Shown: piece after piece, positions 1 to 8,109 of the stretch
Numbering within the stretch: the stretch's first letter is position 1
Layout: the number at the start of each line of letters is the position of its first letter
Assembly (NCBI GenBank): GCA_964481035.1
Contig: CAYZSE010000011.1
Span: 1 to 37,855, forward strand
Source: JAAAPF01 sp964481035
Lineage (GTDB): Bacteria; Pseudomonadota; Alphaproteobacteria; Geminicoccales; Geminicoccaceae
Direction: 5' to 3'
Length of the DNA stretch: 37,855 nucleotides
Made by a program: the position numbers and the translations under genes
Notes under the pieces: model-generated
Seen by the model: only the letters and a program-made list of their open reading frames with translations
What the model was told of the DNA's origin: nothing
Database searches by the model: none

Positions 1-238
1 CGCAATTGTGGACGTGGACGTGCTCGCCGGGGGCGATCGCTCGGCTGGCAAAGCCGATGATCTGGTCGTACTTGCGGATCGCCTCGCCCTCGCCGATGGC
101 GGCGGTCGCCACTTTGTGGCCACGGGGTATCGGGGCGCGGACGGTGACCGTCGCCGTGCCGAGCGCGGTGCCGGGGTCGAGCTGCTCGCGGGCGACGACG
201 ACGTTGTCGTTCGGATGCAGCCGAATGGTCGGCGACAT
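1..238 (-). CDS. UxaA-like SAF-domain protein, N-terminal part (runs off window)
   Basis: The ATG at 238 opens a frame that stays open to the window edge, so only the first 79 residues are visible. They begin MSPTIRLHPNDNVVVAR and end near GEHVHVHN. This is the pattern of the N-terminal SAF domain of the altronate/galactarate dehydratase (UxaA/GarD) family: IRLHPxDNV, a mid-domain PxGHKVA, an IxKYDQxIGFA segment and a closing HVHxHN. In these enzymes the SAF domain precedes a larger catalytic domain, or is encoded as a separate small subunit. The visible part cannot tell whether this is a fused enzyme or a stand-alone subunit, nor which sugar acid it acts on. A 50-bp spacer separates it from the VOC gene upstream on the same strand. 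Confidence 0.75.
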   Translation of the reverse strand, partial: MSPTIRLHPNDNVVVAREQLDPGTALGTATVTVRAPIPRGHKVATAAIGEGEAIRKYDQIIGFASRAIAPGEHVHVHNC

Positions 239-288
239 GCTGGGGCTCCCGCGGGCGTGCCGGCGCGAGGGTGTCGTGCCCGCCACCT

Positions 289-924
289 TCAGGCGAGCCA
301 GGTGAAGTCCGGCAGAAGCAGCCGGCGGTCGGGCCCGCCGTCGGTGCTCGACAAGGTCAGCTCGCAGCGCTGCTGGTCCATGGCGGGATCGACCTCGAGC
401 CCCTCGAGATGCTCGGCGTGGGGCAGGGCCTGCAGCTTGAGGCCGGTGATCTCGGCGAGGCCGGCCTGGTGCTGGCGACTGCCGACCAGGCCCGGCGGCC
501 AGGTGTCGGGCCGATGGGCGCCGGGAAAGCGGAAGAGAAAGGGCAGCGCCGGGTCGAGCGAGCTGGTCGCCACCTCCAAGAAGAGCCCCGGCGGCAGGTA
601 GGGCGGCCGCCACAGCCAGCAGGGAAACGGGAGCGGCCGCGCCGACCGGACGCAGATGCCGAACGGCGAGGTGCCGAGGCGCCGCCACATCGCGCGCTCG
701 AAGAGCCCGGTGCGGGTGAAGGTCGCCCGCGCCAGGACCTCGGGCTCGTCCACCCAGACGAGCTCGAGATAGGCGTTGTCGAAGGCGAAGCAGAGATTGG
801 CCGTGCCCTGGCCCATGTGCTCGCGGGAGTAGGTCGGCAGCAGGCCGAGCGCGGCGAGCCGCCGGGCGCTCTCGCGGCCACCGCGTTCGACGAAGACGAA
901 GACGTGATCGAGTTCGAGGTTCAA
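289..924 (-). CDS. VOC (glyoxalase-like) family protein
   Basis: This frame encodes 211 residues. It begins LNLELDHVFVFVERG and has a GTANLCFAFDNAYLELVWV strand, the beta-alpha-beta-beta-beta opening of the vicinal oxygen chelate (VOC) fold. The best start is the TTG at 924: its TTGA overlaps the TGA stop of the upstream nuclease-like gene (921-923), implying translational coupling. The frame stays open much further upstream, but that part lies antisense-shifted inside the neighbouring gene and is arginine-rich, so I excluded it. VOC proteins include glyoxalases, extradiol dioxygenases and resistance proteins. The substrate cannot be assigned here. Confidence 0.75.
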   Translation of the reverse strand: MNLELDHVFVFVERGGRESARRLAALGLLPTYSREHMGQGTANLCFAFDNAYLELVWVDEPEVLARATFTRTGLFERAMWRRLGTSPFGICVRSARPLPFPCWLWRPPYLPPGLFLEVATSSLDPALPFLFRFPGAHRPDTWPPGLVGSRQHQAGLAEITGLKLQALPHAEHLEGLEVDPAMDQQRCELTLSSTDGGPDRRLLLPDFTWLA

Positions 925-2060
925 GGCAGCTCCAGGTCGATCCAGACGAGACGATGATCCGACGCGCTGGCCGCGGCGCCGGCTCCGGGCTCGCTGGCGG
1001 CGGGCCAGAAGACGCCGGCGTCGACGACGCGCAGGTCCGAGGACGGCAAGACGTAGTCGACCCGCAGGTTGCCCGGTCCGGGCACGTCGCGCCAGTCGGC
1101 TGTATCGAGGGCAGGCTCGCCGTCGTGCGCGGCGTTGGCGCCGCCTTGGCCCGCCGCCGCCCGACCGCCCGCGCTCGCGGGTGCGGGATCCTGCACCCGC
1201 GGGTGGGCCAAGAGCGCGCGGATCGTCTCGGCACGGCCCTCGCCGTCGGTGGGGGCGAGGTTGAGATCGCCGAGGATGACGAACGGGGCCTCGGCCGCGA
1301 GCCCGCCGGCGCGACCCTGATCGTCCACCAGCCACGGGCCCGCGCCGGCGATGTAACGGCGCCAGAAGTCGACCTCGTCGGCGTTGCGCCGGCCGTTCCT
1401 GTCCTCGGGGCCGTCGAAGACCGGCGGCGTCGGATGGCTCACCAGGAGGTGCAGCGTCATGCTCCGGCCGAGCCGGATGGGCACGTCCCAATGCGACTTC
1501 GACGACAGTGGTAGGCGCTCGGCGGCCGGTCCGTAGAAGTCGGCGGGCAAGCGGTTGTCGGGCAGGTCGCGCCAGCGGAACCGGCGGAAGGTGCGTATCG
1601 CGTCGTAGTCGATGACGAAGCGCGACAGCACGGCCATGCCGTATTGCCCGGCAAAGCGCCCGTAGCCCCAGGCGTCGCCCGGCCCGCCCACCGCGCCGTC
1701 GCCGTCGAGATCGAAGCCGCTCTCGACGCCGGTGTTGACCGGCGCGGTGAAATCGAAGCCGATGTCGAGCGGCGCGCCCGGCCCCGCCTCGGCGGTCAGC
1801 AGGCGATAGAAGGCGCCGAGCGCCCGGCCGTCGCCGTCGAAGTCGAGCTCGTTGAGGACGAGGACATCGGGGCGAACCGTGCGGACGACCTCGACCACGG
1901 CCCGGGCCTGGTCCGATGGCTCGGCCTCCAGCTCGGCGGCGAGCGCCCCCGGCGCATCGCGCGCCAGGCTCGCGTTGAAGGTGGCGATGCGGACGGTCTC
2001 CGCCGCCGCGGGAAGGCAGCAAGCCCCGGTCAGCCAAGCCAAGGCGAGCGCGCGCCCCAT
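921..2060 (-). CDS. secreted endonuclease/exonuclease/phosphatase family protein
   Basis: The product has 379 residues. A short signal peptide (MGRALALAWLTGACCLPAAA) is followed by ETVRIATFNASLA, the opening strand of the EEP fold. Family landmarks follow in order: VLVLNELDFDGDG (metal-binding Glu), a central LLVSHPTPP, the ILGDLNLAP motif with catalytic Asp and Asn, and the C-terminal SASDHRLVW motif with the Asp-His pair. An active metal-dependent phosphoesterase is therefore likely, exported to the periplasm or outside. A long glycine/alanine-rich insert lies between GDLNLAP and SDH. The start at 2060 has a strong Shine-Dalgarno (AAAGGAGG) about six bases upstream. Its stop overlaps the VOC gene start. 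Whether it acts on nucleic acid, phospholipid or inositol phosphate is not visible. Confidence 0.85.
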   Translation of the reverse strand: MGRALALAWLTGACCLPAAAETVRIATFNASLARDAPGALAAELEAEPSDQARAVVEVVRTVRPDVLVLNELDFDGDGRALGAFYRLLTAEAGPGAPLDIGFDFTAPVNTGVESGFDLDGDGAVGGPGDAWGYGRFAGQYGMAVLSRFVIDYDAIRTFRRFRWRDLPDNRLPADFYGPAAERLPLSSKSHWDVPIRLGRSMTLHLLVSHPTPPVFDGPEDRNGRRNADEVDFWRRYIAGAGPWLVDDQGRAGGLAAEAPFVILGDLNLAPTDGEGRAETIRALLAHPRVQDPAPASAGGRAAAGQGGANAAHDGEPALDTADWRDVPGPGNLRVDYVLPSSDLRVVDAGVFWPAASEPGAGAAASASDHRLVWIDLELP

Positions 2061-2128
2061 CGAGCCTCCTTTGCGAAGTCGCGGCGCTTCTCTAACGTCG
2101 ATCGCGCGCGCACGATAGGGGACGAAGG

Positions 2129-3424
2129 ATGGCGCGGTCGCACGACAACCTCCGTGTCGACGGGGCTCGGCTCTGGGCCAGCATCATCGAGATGGCCCTG
2201 ATCGGCGCCACCGCGAAGGGCGGCTCGAACCGACAGACGCTCACCGACCTCGATGCCGAGGGCCGTGCGCTCTTCCAGCGCTGGTGCGAGGCGGCGGGCG
2301 CTACGGTCCGAAACGACGAGCTGGGAAGCCAGATCGCGCGCCGCGCCGGTCGGCGGGACGACCTGGCGCCGGTGGTCGTCGGCTCGCATCTCGACACCCA
2401 GCCCACCGGGGGCAGGTTCGACGGCGTCACGGGCGTGTTGGCGGGGCTCGAGCTGCTGCGCCTCCTGGACGAGCAGGGCATCGTCACCGAGCACCCGATC
2501 GAGGTGGTCAATTGGACCAACGAGGAGGGCTGCCGCTTCGCGCCGGCGATGCTCGCCTCGGGCGTCTACGCCGGCGCCTTCACGCGGGACTGGGCCTACG
2601 GGCGCACCGACCACGCGGGCCACACCTTCGGCGCCGAACTCGAGCGCATCGGCGCCAAGGGCCAACTGCCCTGCGCGCCACGGCCGATGAAGGCCTATCT
2701 CGAGTTGCACATCGAGCAGGGCCCGATTCTCGAGGCCGAGGGTCTGCCCGTCGGCGTCGTCACCGGCGGACAGGGGCTCGTCTGGCTCGACGTCGTGATG
2801 AGCGGGTTCAGCAGCCACGCCGGGACGACGCCGATGGACGGCCGCCGCGACGCCCTGGTCGCCGCGGCGGCGGTGGTCACCGGGCTCGAGGACCTGGCCG
2901 TCGCCCATCCGCCGGGCGTTTGTACCGTCGGCGAGCTGGCGCTCGGCCTCGGCTCGCGCAACACGGTGCCGGGCAACGTCCGCTTCACGGTCGACATCCG
3001 CCACCCGGAGGCCGCCGTCCTTGCGAACCTGGCCGTCGCCTGCCGCCGGCTCGCCGCCGACGCGGCCGCGGCCAGGGGCTGTACCTGCACGATCGAGCAG
3101 GTCGCCGACGTGCCGCCGGTGGCCTTCGATGCCGCGGTCATCGCCGCGGTGCAGCGGGCTTGCGACGATCTCGGATTCGCCAGCCGCCGGATGGTCTCCG
3201 GCGCCGGCCACGACGCCTGCCACGTCGCGCGGGTGGCCCCGACGGCCATGATCTTCGTCCCCTGCCGGGACGGGCTCAGCCACAACGAGGCGGAGAGCGT
3301 CGAGCCGCACGAGGTCGAAGCCGGCGCCAACGTGCTGCTGCAGGCGGTTCTGGAGCTGGCCCGGGCGGATGAACGAAGCGTGCCCCGGAGCGCTCGCGAT
3401 GGGCCTTCGAGCTCGCCTGGCTGA
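2129..3424 (+). CDS. M20-family N-carbamoyl-L-amino-acid hydrolase / beta-ureidopropionase
   Basis: The product has 431 residues, the usual length for the hydantoinase/carbamoylase branch of peptidase family M20. Metal-binding motifs run in order: GSHLDTQPTGG (His87, Asp89), GRFDGV (Asp98), NWTNEEGCRF (Glu132-Glu133), LELHIEQGP (His194), the dimerisation segment SSHAGTTPMDGRRDA, and SGAGHDACH near the C-terminus. The GSHLDTQPTGG and NWTNEEG wording is closer to N-carbamoyl-amino-acid hydrolases and beta-ureidopropionases than to allantoate amidohydrolase. The reaction would release CO2 and ammonia from an N-carbamoyl amino acid. A hydantoinase (21063-22523) and a hydantoin racemase (22593-23258) lie about 18 kb away, so the three could form one pathway. 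The last 18 or so residues are a non-conserved tail. Confidence 0.85.
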   Translation: MARSHDNLRVDGARLWASIIEMALIGATAKGGSNRQTLTDLDAEGRALFQRWCEAAGATVRNDELGSQIARRAGRRDDLAPVVVGSHLDTQPTGGRFDGVTGVLAGLELLRLLDEQGIVTEHPIEVVNWTNEEGCRFAPAMLASGVYAGAFTRDWAYGRTDHAGHTFGAELERIGAKGQLPCAPRPMKAYLELHIEQGPILEAEGLPVGVVTGGQGLVWLDVVMSGFSSHAGTTPMDGRRDALVAAAAVVTGLEDLAVAHPPGVCTVGELALGLGSRNTVPGNVRFTVDIRHPEAAVLANLAVACRRLAADAAAARGCTCTIEQVADVPPVAFDAAVIAAVQRACDDLGFASRRMVSGAGHDACHVARVAPTAMIFVPCRDGLSHNEAESVEPHEVEAGANVLLQAVLELARADERSVPRSARDGPSSSPG

Positions 3425-3466
3425 GACCACCAGCGCGGCCGAGCCCGGCCCGCCAAGCCCGCCGGA

Positions 3467-4663
3467 TCAACCGAACAGCGCGAAGAACTTGTCGGCGGAC
3501 GGGTGGCCGAGCGCTCGTGCGCGCTGCATGAGGCGGCGCGCGCGCGCCGGATCGCGGGCAACCGGGTCGCCGTTCCAATAGGCCCAACCCAGGGTCGTGA
3601 GCGCCGAGGCGTTGTCGTCCGCCGCGGCGGTCTCCAAAAGCTCCAGGCCGCGGTCGACATCGCGGTCTAAGACGTCGCCCGTGAGATACGCCCGGCCGAG
3701 GTCGGTCATCGCCGCGCTGTGCCCGGAGGCGGCTGCCTCGTGCAGGAGCGCCTCGCCGCGCGCCGCATCCTGCGCCAGCGGCCGGCCGGTCAGCAGCGCG
3801 CGGCCGAGATAGGCGGTCGACGCCACGTCGCCCGACGCGACGCCACGTTCGCCCCAGCGGCGGCCCGCCTCGGCGTCAACCGGAAAGCCGTCATAGCCCT
3901 GCAGAAAGCCTCGCGTGAGGCGGCGCACGGCGCGGGTTTCGCCGGCTTCCGCCGCGACCTCGTACCAGCGGATCGCCTCGTCGAGGTCGCGCGGCAGGGC
4001 CCGGCCCTCGTCGTACAGGCGGGCGACCTCCCAGGCGGCCCAGCTCCGGCCCTCGCGTTGCGCGAGGCCGCGGTAGACGCGGGCGAGGTGCCGCGCGTGG
4101 CGCTCGGCCTCCGCGTCGGCACCCGCCGCCAGGGCCCGGTCGAGGGAGAGCCGGAGAGCGATGAGATCGTCCTGCGCTCGTCCCTTGGCGAGCCAAGCGT
4201 CCGCCTCGGCCTCCAAGCCCTGATCGATCAAAAGGCGGGCCATCTCGCCCGGGGGGACGTCGGCACCCGCGGCGTCGGCCGCGCGGAACAGGGCGAGCGC
4301 CTCCTGCGGCTGCTCATCGGCGATCAGCCGGGCTTGCAGCGCCTGCGCCTGGGGGCGGATGGCGCTACGCTTGGCGGCGGCGCTGCGCGTGAGCTCGATG
4401 GCGCGGGCCTCGTCCCGTTCGCTGGCCGGGCCGCCGGCGTGCAGCTGCGCGGCCTTGTACTCACCGAACGGGTCGCCCTGCGCCGCTGCCGCCTCGTACC
4501 GAGCGAGCGCGGCGGCGCGGTCGCCCTGGCTCAGCGCCTCGCGGCCCTGCTGGATCTGCCTGTCGGCCGAGGCCGAAGGCCGCTGGTGATAGACGACATC
4601 GCAAGCCGACAACCCGAGCGTCACCAGGAGGGCAAGCCCGAAAGCGCGCATCTTGGTCGTCAT
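3467..4663 (-). CDS. Sel1-repeat (TPR-like) lipoprotein
   Basis: From the ATG at 4663 the protein has 398 residues. MTTKMRAFGLALLVTLGLSAC is a lipoprotein signal with lipobox L-S-A-C and lipidated Cys21. The rest is a run of Sel1-type alpha-alpha repeats, with units such as EVARLYDEGRALPRDLDEAI, TAYLGRALLTGRPLAQDAAR, MTDLGRAYLTGDVLDRDVDR and LTTLGWAYWNGDPVARDPAR. Sel1 lipoproteins act as periplasmic scaffolds; AlgK of alginate export is one example. No alginate genes are nearby, so the partner is unknown. The frame extends further upstream, but that part is arginine/proline-rich and lacks a start before the signal peptide. It is divergent from the 4978 gene, and its end converges with the 2129 gene. 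Confidence 0.85.
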   Translation of the reverse strand: MTTKMRAFGLALLVTLGLSACDVVYHQRPSASADRQIQQGREALSQGDRAAALARYEAAAAQGDPFGEYKAAQLHAGGPASERDEARAIELTRSAAAKRSAIRPQAQALQARLIADEQPQEALALFRAADAAGADVPPGEMARLLIDQGLEAEADAWLAKGRAQDDLIALRLSLDRALAAGADAEAERHARHLARVYRGLAQREGRSWAAWEVARLYDEGRALPRDLDEAIRWYEVAAEAGETRAVRRLTRGFLQGYDGFPVDAEAGRRWGERGVASGDVASTAYLGRALLTGRPLAQDAARGEALLHEAAASGHSAAMTDLGRAYLTGDVLDRDVDRGLELLETAAADDNASALTTLGWAYWNGDPVARDPARARRLMQRARALGHPSADKFFALFG

Positions 4664-4977
4664 CCCGCGGTTGGTGTTCCCGATCACATGCACCCGACCC
4701 GTTAGGTGGCCCGCGCGGGCTCGCTTGCGCCGACGAGGCTGGCCAAGTCGGCGGCCGAAGGTCCAGGCCCGGCGAGGCCGGAAGGGCACCCCAGGGGCGC
4801 TCGGCCGGCGAAATTGAGCACGACCGGACGCCGAGGCGCAACCTCGACGAGGCGGCGCTTGAGCTGTTAGACAAGTCGACATCCGCCAACTCGAGGCGCC
4901 GCCCGCCCGCACGATGGCGCGCGGCGGAGCGTCGGGCGGGATTCCGCCCGACGCGCGCGGCCATACGGAATGACGCG
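4664..4977. other. 314-bp divergent intergenic region
   Basis: This region separates the lipoprotein gene (minus) from the large membrane-protein gene (plus) and should hold promoters for both. I cannot pick out -10/-35 boxes with confidence in such GC-rich sequence. The clearest structure is the hairpin at 4929-4954, listed separately. A 19-residue open frame (ATG at 4914, TGA at 4971-4973) spans that hairpin and ends four bases before the downstream start. It has no recognisable leader-peptide signal such as a run of one amino acid. Confidence 0.6.
4929..4954. promoter_or_regulatory. perfect 11-bp hairpin upstream of the 4978 gene
   Basis: The arms GCGTCGGGCGG (4929-4939) and CCGCCCGACGC (4944-4954) are perfectly complementary around a GATT tetraloop. 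There is no T-run on either side. It lies 23 bp before the ATG of the plus-strand gene, so it would fold in that gene's leader RNA. It could be an attenuator-like structure, an operator, or the end of an unseen transcript. Confidence 0.45.
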
Positions 4978-6498
4978 ATGGTAACGAGAGATCGCGGCGC
5001 AGACCCGCGCGACACGTCGAAAGGCGGCCACGATTCGCTCGGGCCTCCTTACGAATCGTCGGTCTTGGCCGCCAAGCTCGCGGCCGCCCGTGAGCGGCGC
5101 CTGCAGGTGCTGGCGGCGCGGGCGGCGGCCCAGGGCGAGCCGACGGAGGAGGAGCGTCGCGCCAAGCTACCGCCGTTCGTGCCTCGGTTCGTGCCGCTGA
5201 GCGAGCCGACCCCGCGGGCCCCTTCCGCCGTCGGCACCAGCGCGGGCCGGACGGTCGACGAGAGGGCCGCGCCGGGGCCGTCGACGCCCGCACCGAGCCC
5301 GCCGGCACCGCTTTCGAGCCGTCCGGCGGTGATGCCGTCCGGGCTGCAACACGCACCACCACGAAGCCTCGAGGACGTTGCCGCGGCGCCGCGTCCCGTC
5401 TCGGCGCCGATTCAAGCCGAGGCTGCGACCGCCAACCCGGTTCCGCGAGCGGCGGCGACGGCGGCGAGCGCTCGCGCGGGGCCGCGCGCCGGCGCGACGC
5501 CCGGCCGTCGGCGGCCCGGGTCGACGGCGAGGTCGGCGCCAGCGCCGGACGCGCCGGCCCATGTGCCGACCAGACCATCGCGAGCCCCGCTCTGGGTGGT
5601 CTGGGTTCTACCGTTGGGATTGGTGACCGTCGCCGGCCTGCTGACGGCGCTCTTGGTGTTCGATCCTTGGCAGATGCGCGCGCCGACGGGCGAGGTCGTC
5701 GCGCCCGAGCGCGCGGCGCCGGTGCCGGCCGCTCCAGCCGAAACGCTCTCGGCCTCGGAGGGCCCGCCGCCGCGCGAGGTGCCCGAGGAGCCATCGGCGA
5801 CGACCGTCGTCGAGGAGACCGCGTCCGAGGCCGTCGTGGGTGACGCGGCCGTGCCGGCCCCGACGCGCTCGCGTCCAGGCGCCGTTGAGCAGGCGAGCGT
5901 GCCGGCGGGCCGCGACGCGGCAGCCGACGCGACCGACATCGCCGGCCCGCAGGCCGTCGAACCTCGGTCGGCCGGCGATGGCCAGACCGCGACGACCGTC
6001 GGCGATCCCACCGGGGCGGCGCGGGTCATCGTGCATTTTCCGGCCGACGCCGCCGACGAGGCGAGAGAGATGGAAGCGACGTTGCGCGCCGCCGGGGTGG
6101 CGAATGTCGTCCGGCTTTCGGCGCCGTTTTCCATCAGCACCACCAATGTCCGCTACTATCGCGCGGAGTATCGCGCCGCGGCGGACGTGGTGGCCGGTCT
6201 GGCCGCATCGCACGCGGGTGAGGGCACGATGGTGGAGATCCGTGATTTCACCACCTATCGACCGCAGCCCTCTCCTGGCACCATCGAGCTATGGCTGGCG
6301 GGCGCCAACGATGCCGCGACACAGGTCGATCCGCTGCCGGGGGCAGAACCGGCGCCGGTGGACGATGGTGCGGCGGGCGGACCGTCGCCGCGGGTGGCAC
6401 CGCTGGCGGCGCCGGCGCGCCTCGCCGAGCGGGAGCGGCTTGAGGATGAGGTCAAGAGTATGCTGCGGACGCGATTGCAGGGCTTGCAGCCGGACTAG
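4978..6498 (+). CDS. single-span membrane protein with disordered regions and a possible LytR_C-like domain
   Basis: The product has 506 residues. Residues 1-200 are low-complexity and rich in Ala, Pro and Arg, with a short helical stretch near SSVLAAKLAAARERR. One transmembrane helix follows at about 204-228 (LWVVWVLPLGLVTVAGLLTA). A second Pro/Ala/Glu-rich linker runs to about 345. A compact domain at about 348-430 begins RVIVHFPADAADEAREM and contains a second segment STTNVRYYRAEYRAAADVV. This alternation resembles LytR_C domains (a strand, a helix that marks glycan or cell-wall related proteins, then a V-R-Y-Y strand), but the match is weak. The topology would be cytoplasmic N-terminus and periplasmic C-terminus. 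I do not recognise the family. It is followed by four plus-strand genes ending in glycosyltransferases, hinting at an envelope role. Confidence 0.6.
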   Translation: MVTRDRGADPRDTSKGGHDSLGPPYESSVLAAKLAAARERRLQVLAARAAAQGEPTEEERRAKLPPFVPRFVPLSEPTPRAPSAVGTSAGRTVDERAAPGPSTPAPSPPAPLSSRPAVMPSGLQHAPPRSLEDVAAAPRPVSAPIQAEAATANPVPRAAATAASARAGPRAGATPGRRRPGSTARSAPAPDAPAHVPTRPSRAPLWVVWVLPLGLVTVAGLLTALLVFDPWQMRAPTGEVVAPERAAPVPAAPAETLSASEGPPPREVPEEPSATTVVEETASEAVVGDAAVPAPTRSRPGAVEQASVPAGRDAAADATDIAGPQAVEPRSAGDGQTATTVGDPTGAARVIVHFPADAADEAREMEATLRAAGVANVVRLSAPFSISTTNVRYYRAEYRAAADVVAGLAASHAGEGTMVEIRDFTTYRPQPSPGTIELWLAGANDAATQVDPLPGAEPAPVDDGAAGGPSPRVAPLAAPARLAERERLEDEVKSMLRTRLQGLQPD

Positions 6499-6602
6499 AG
6501 CTGGCGGCATGCGCGCCGCTGGCGTAACGGGGACCGCGGCGTCCGGCATGGAATGGCGTCCGGGCGTCGTGCGTCGACCCGGTGGAGGTCGCGTCATGAG
6601 AA

Positions 6603-6950
6603 ATGCACATGAGCCGTCGCAAACTCGCCTCGTCGGTATCCGCCTTGATCCTCGCCGCCCAGTTGGGGAGCCCGGTCGTGGCGGCGGAGCCGAACTTGGA
6701 GCAGCTCAGCCGGATCGAAGCCTTGCTCGCGGAGAACGACGTCGCAGGCTTGCGGGCCTATCTCGATCGCAATCCCGGGTTGCTGGAGGGCGACGGCGAG
6801 ATGGCGCAACTCATGCGAGATTTCCTGCGGGCGTCCGACGAGCTGCCCGGCTACCTCGGCTACCGTCCCAACCCGCCCGGCGCGGGCGAGGAGCAGGGCT
6901 CCGCGCTCGAATCGCTCGCACCGGCCGCCGGCGGGAACGGGAGCTACTGA
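6603..6950 (+). CDS. small exported protein, unknown function
   Basis: The product has 115 residues with a clear Sec signal peptide (RRKLASSVSALILAAQLGS, cleavage probably after PVVAA). The mature part is about 85 residues, acidic, with a helical repeat-like region (LSRIEALLAENDVAGLRAYL, then LLEGDGEMAQLMRDFLRAS) and a Gly/Pro-rich tail. Alternative starts are the ATG codons at 6603 and 6609. The good Shine-Dalgarno GGAGG at 6584-6588 is spaced for an out-of-frame ATG at 6596, so the true start is uncertain. It lies between the large membrane protein and the glycosyltransferases on the same strand. No family is recognised. Confidence 0.6.
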   Translation: MHMSRRKLASSVSALILAAQLGSPVVAAEPNLEQLSRIEALLAENDVAGLRAYLDRNPGLLEGDGEMAQLMRDFLRASDELPGYLGYRPNPPGAGEEQGSALESLAPAAGGNGSY

Positions 6951-6999
6951 ACCGGCTCGCCGCCCGGTCTTACGGCATGTCCGTGATCAAGGCGGTCGC

Positions 7000-8109
7000 G
7001 TGATGAGGCGCGGCCGGTCGGTCAGTCCGCACGCGGCGGCCGCCAGCGCCGAGGCGAGGCATCGATTGGCTCTCGTCCTGGATCCCCGTTTTCCCGGCGG
7101 CACGAGCGCGGCGGCGGCGGCGGAGATCCGCGCGCTCGCCGACGTCGTCGATCTCGAGGTGGTGGCCCTGGAGACCGCGATGTTCAGGGGCCGCGAGGTC
7201 CACCCGGCGATCGCAGCGGCGCTGGAGGAGCACGGCTTGAGCCTGGCCTGGCATCCGCCCGTCGTCCGTGCCGACACGATCGTCGTCCACAACCCGTCGT
7301 GCCTCCGCTTCGACACGGCCTTGAGCTTGCGCCTGAGCTGCGCCGCCGCCGTCGTGGTCACGCACGAGAACTTCCTGCGGCCGAACGGTAGCGAGGCGTT
7401 CGACGTGGGAGGCTGCCTCGAGCTTCTGGAGCGGGCGTCGGTCTGCGGCGGACGGTATCTGGCGCCGGTGTCGGCCTACAACCGACGGACGGTCGCGGAC
7501 TGGCTCGCGCAATTCGGCCGGGCCTGGGAGATGTTCCCGACGGACTGGTGCAACATCGTCGACGAGAAGCTGATACCGCCGACGCCATCGCCGCGCGACC
7601 GCCGCGGCCGCCATTCCCGCCCGGGTTTCGAGAAGTTCCCGACCCTCGACGTCATGCGCGCGCACTTTCCGGCGCACGCCGATGCCTGCATCATCCTCGG
7701 GGGTGACGGGTTCATGCTGGAGCCCGACGAGGTACCGGAGCACTGGGACGTCCGTCCGTTCGGCGCGACCGCCGTCGATGCGTTCCTCCGCGAGATCGAC
7801 TTCTTCGTCTATTTCACCAACCCCTTGTGGCGCGAGAGCTTCGGCCGCGTCATCGCCGAAGCGATCGCCGCGGGCAAGGTCGTGATCACGGACAAGGCGA
7901 CCGCGACCAGCTTCGGCGATGCGGTGATCGCTTGCGACGGCGGCGACGTCGACCGCATCGTGACGGAGCTCGTCAACGCGCCGGACCACTACGTCGACAT
8001 CGTGCGGCGAGCGCAATCGCTGCTGTCGCGCTTGCGGCCCGAGGCGTTCCTGGCGCGGGTCTTGCCCCAGCTTGCGCTCGCCGGGGCGTCGCGCCGTGCT
8101 GTGGTGTGA
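7000..8109 (+). CDS. GT-B fold glycosyltransferase (GT4-like)
   Basis: The product has 369 residues; it starts at the GTG at 7000 or the adjacent ATG at 7003. The N-terminal half has the layout of a GT-B acceptor domain: ALVLDPRFPGGTSAAAAAE opening, DTIVVHNPS, and VTHENFLRPNG around residue 120. In the C-terminal half, ESFGRVIAEAIAAGKVV at about residue 278 is the glutamate-bearing nucleotide-sugar motif (E-x7-E) of GT4 enzymes, preceded by FVYFTNPLWR. It should transfer a sugar from a nucleotide donor on the cytoplasmic side. Donor and acceptor cannot be read. Its end overlaps the next gene by 14 bp, so the two are likely co-translated. Confidence 0.7.
   Translation: MMRRGRSVSPHAAAASAEARHRLALVLDPRFPGGTSAAAAAEIRALADVVDLEVVALETAMFRGREVHPAIAAALEEHGLSLAWHPPVVRADTIVVHNPSCLRFDTALSLRLSCAAAVVVTHENFLRPNGSEAFDVGGCLELLERASVCGGRYLAPVSAYNRRTVADWLAQFGRAWEMFPTDWCNIVDEKLIPPTPSPRDRRGRHSRPGFEKFPTLDVMRAHFPAHADACIILGGDGFMLEPDEVPEHWDVRPFGATAVDAFLREIDFFVYFTNPLWRESFGRVIAEAIAAGKVVITDKATATSFGDAVIACDGGDVDRIVTELVNAPDHYVDIVRRAQSLLSRLRPEAFLARVLPQLALAGASRRAVV

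Noticed and set aside
925..2037. N-terminal extension of the VOC frame upstream of 924
   Set aside because: It lies out of frame inside the nuclease-like gene, is arginine-rich, and the TTGA overlap at 921-924 gives a natural start.
6596..7003. Frame with a strong GGAGG Shine-Dalgarno that ends in a TGATG overlap with the glycosyltransferase start
   Set aside because: The encoded protein is arginine-rich with no fold pattern, while the overlapping 6603 frame has a clear signal peptide and normal composition. The Shine-Dalgarno spacing is noted in that gene's entry.
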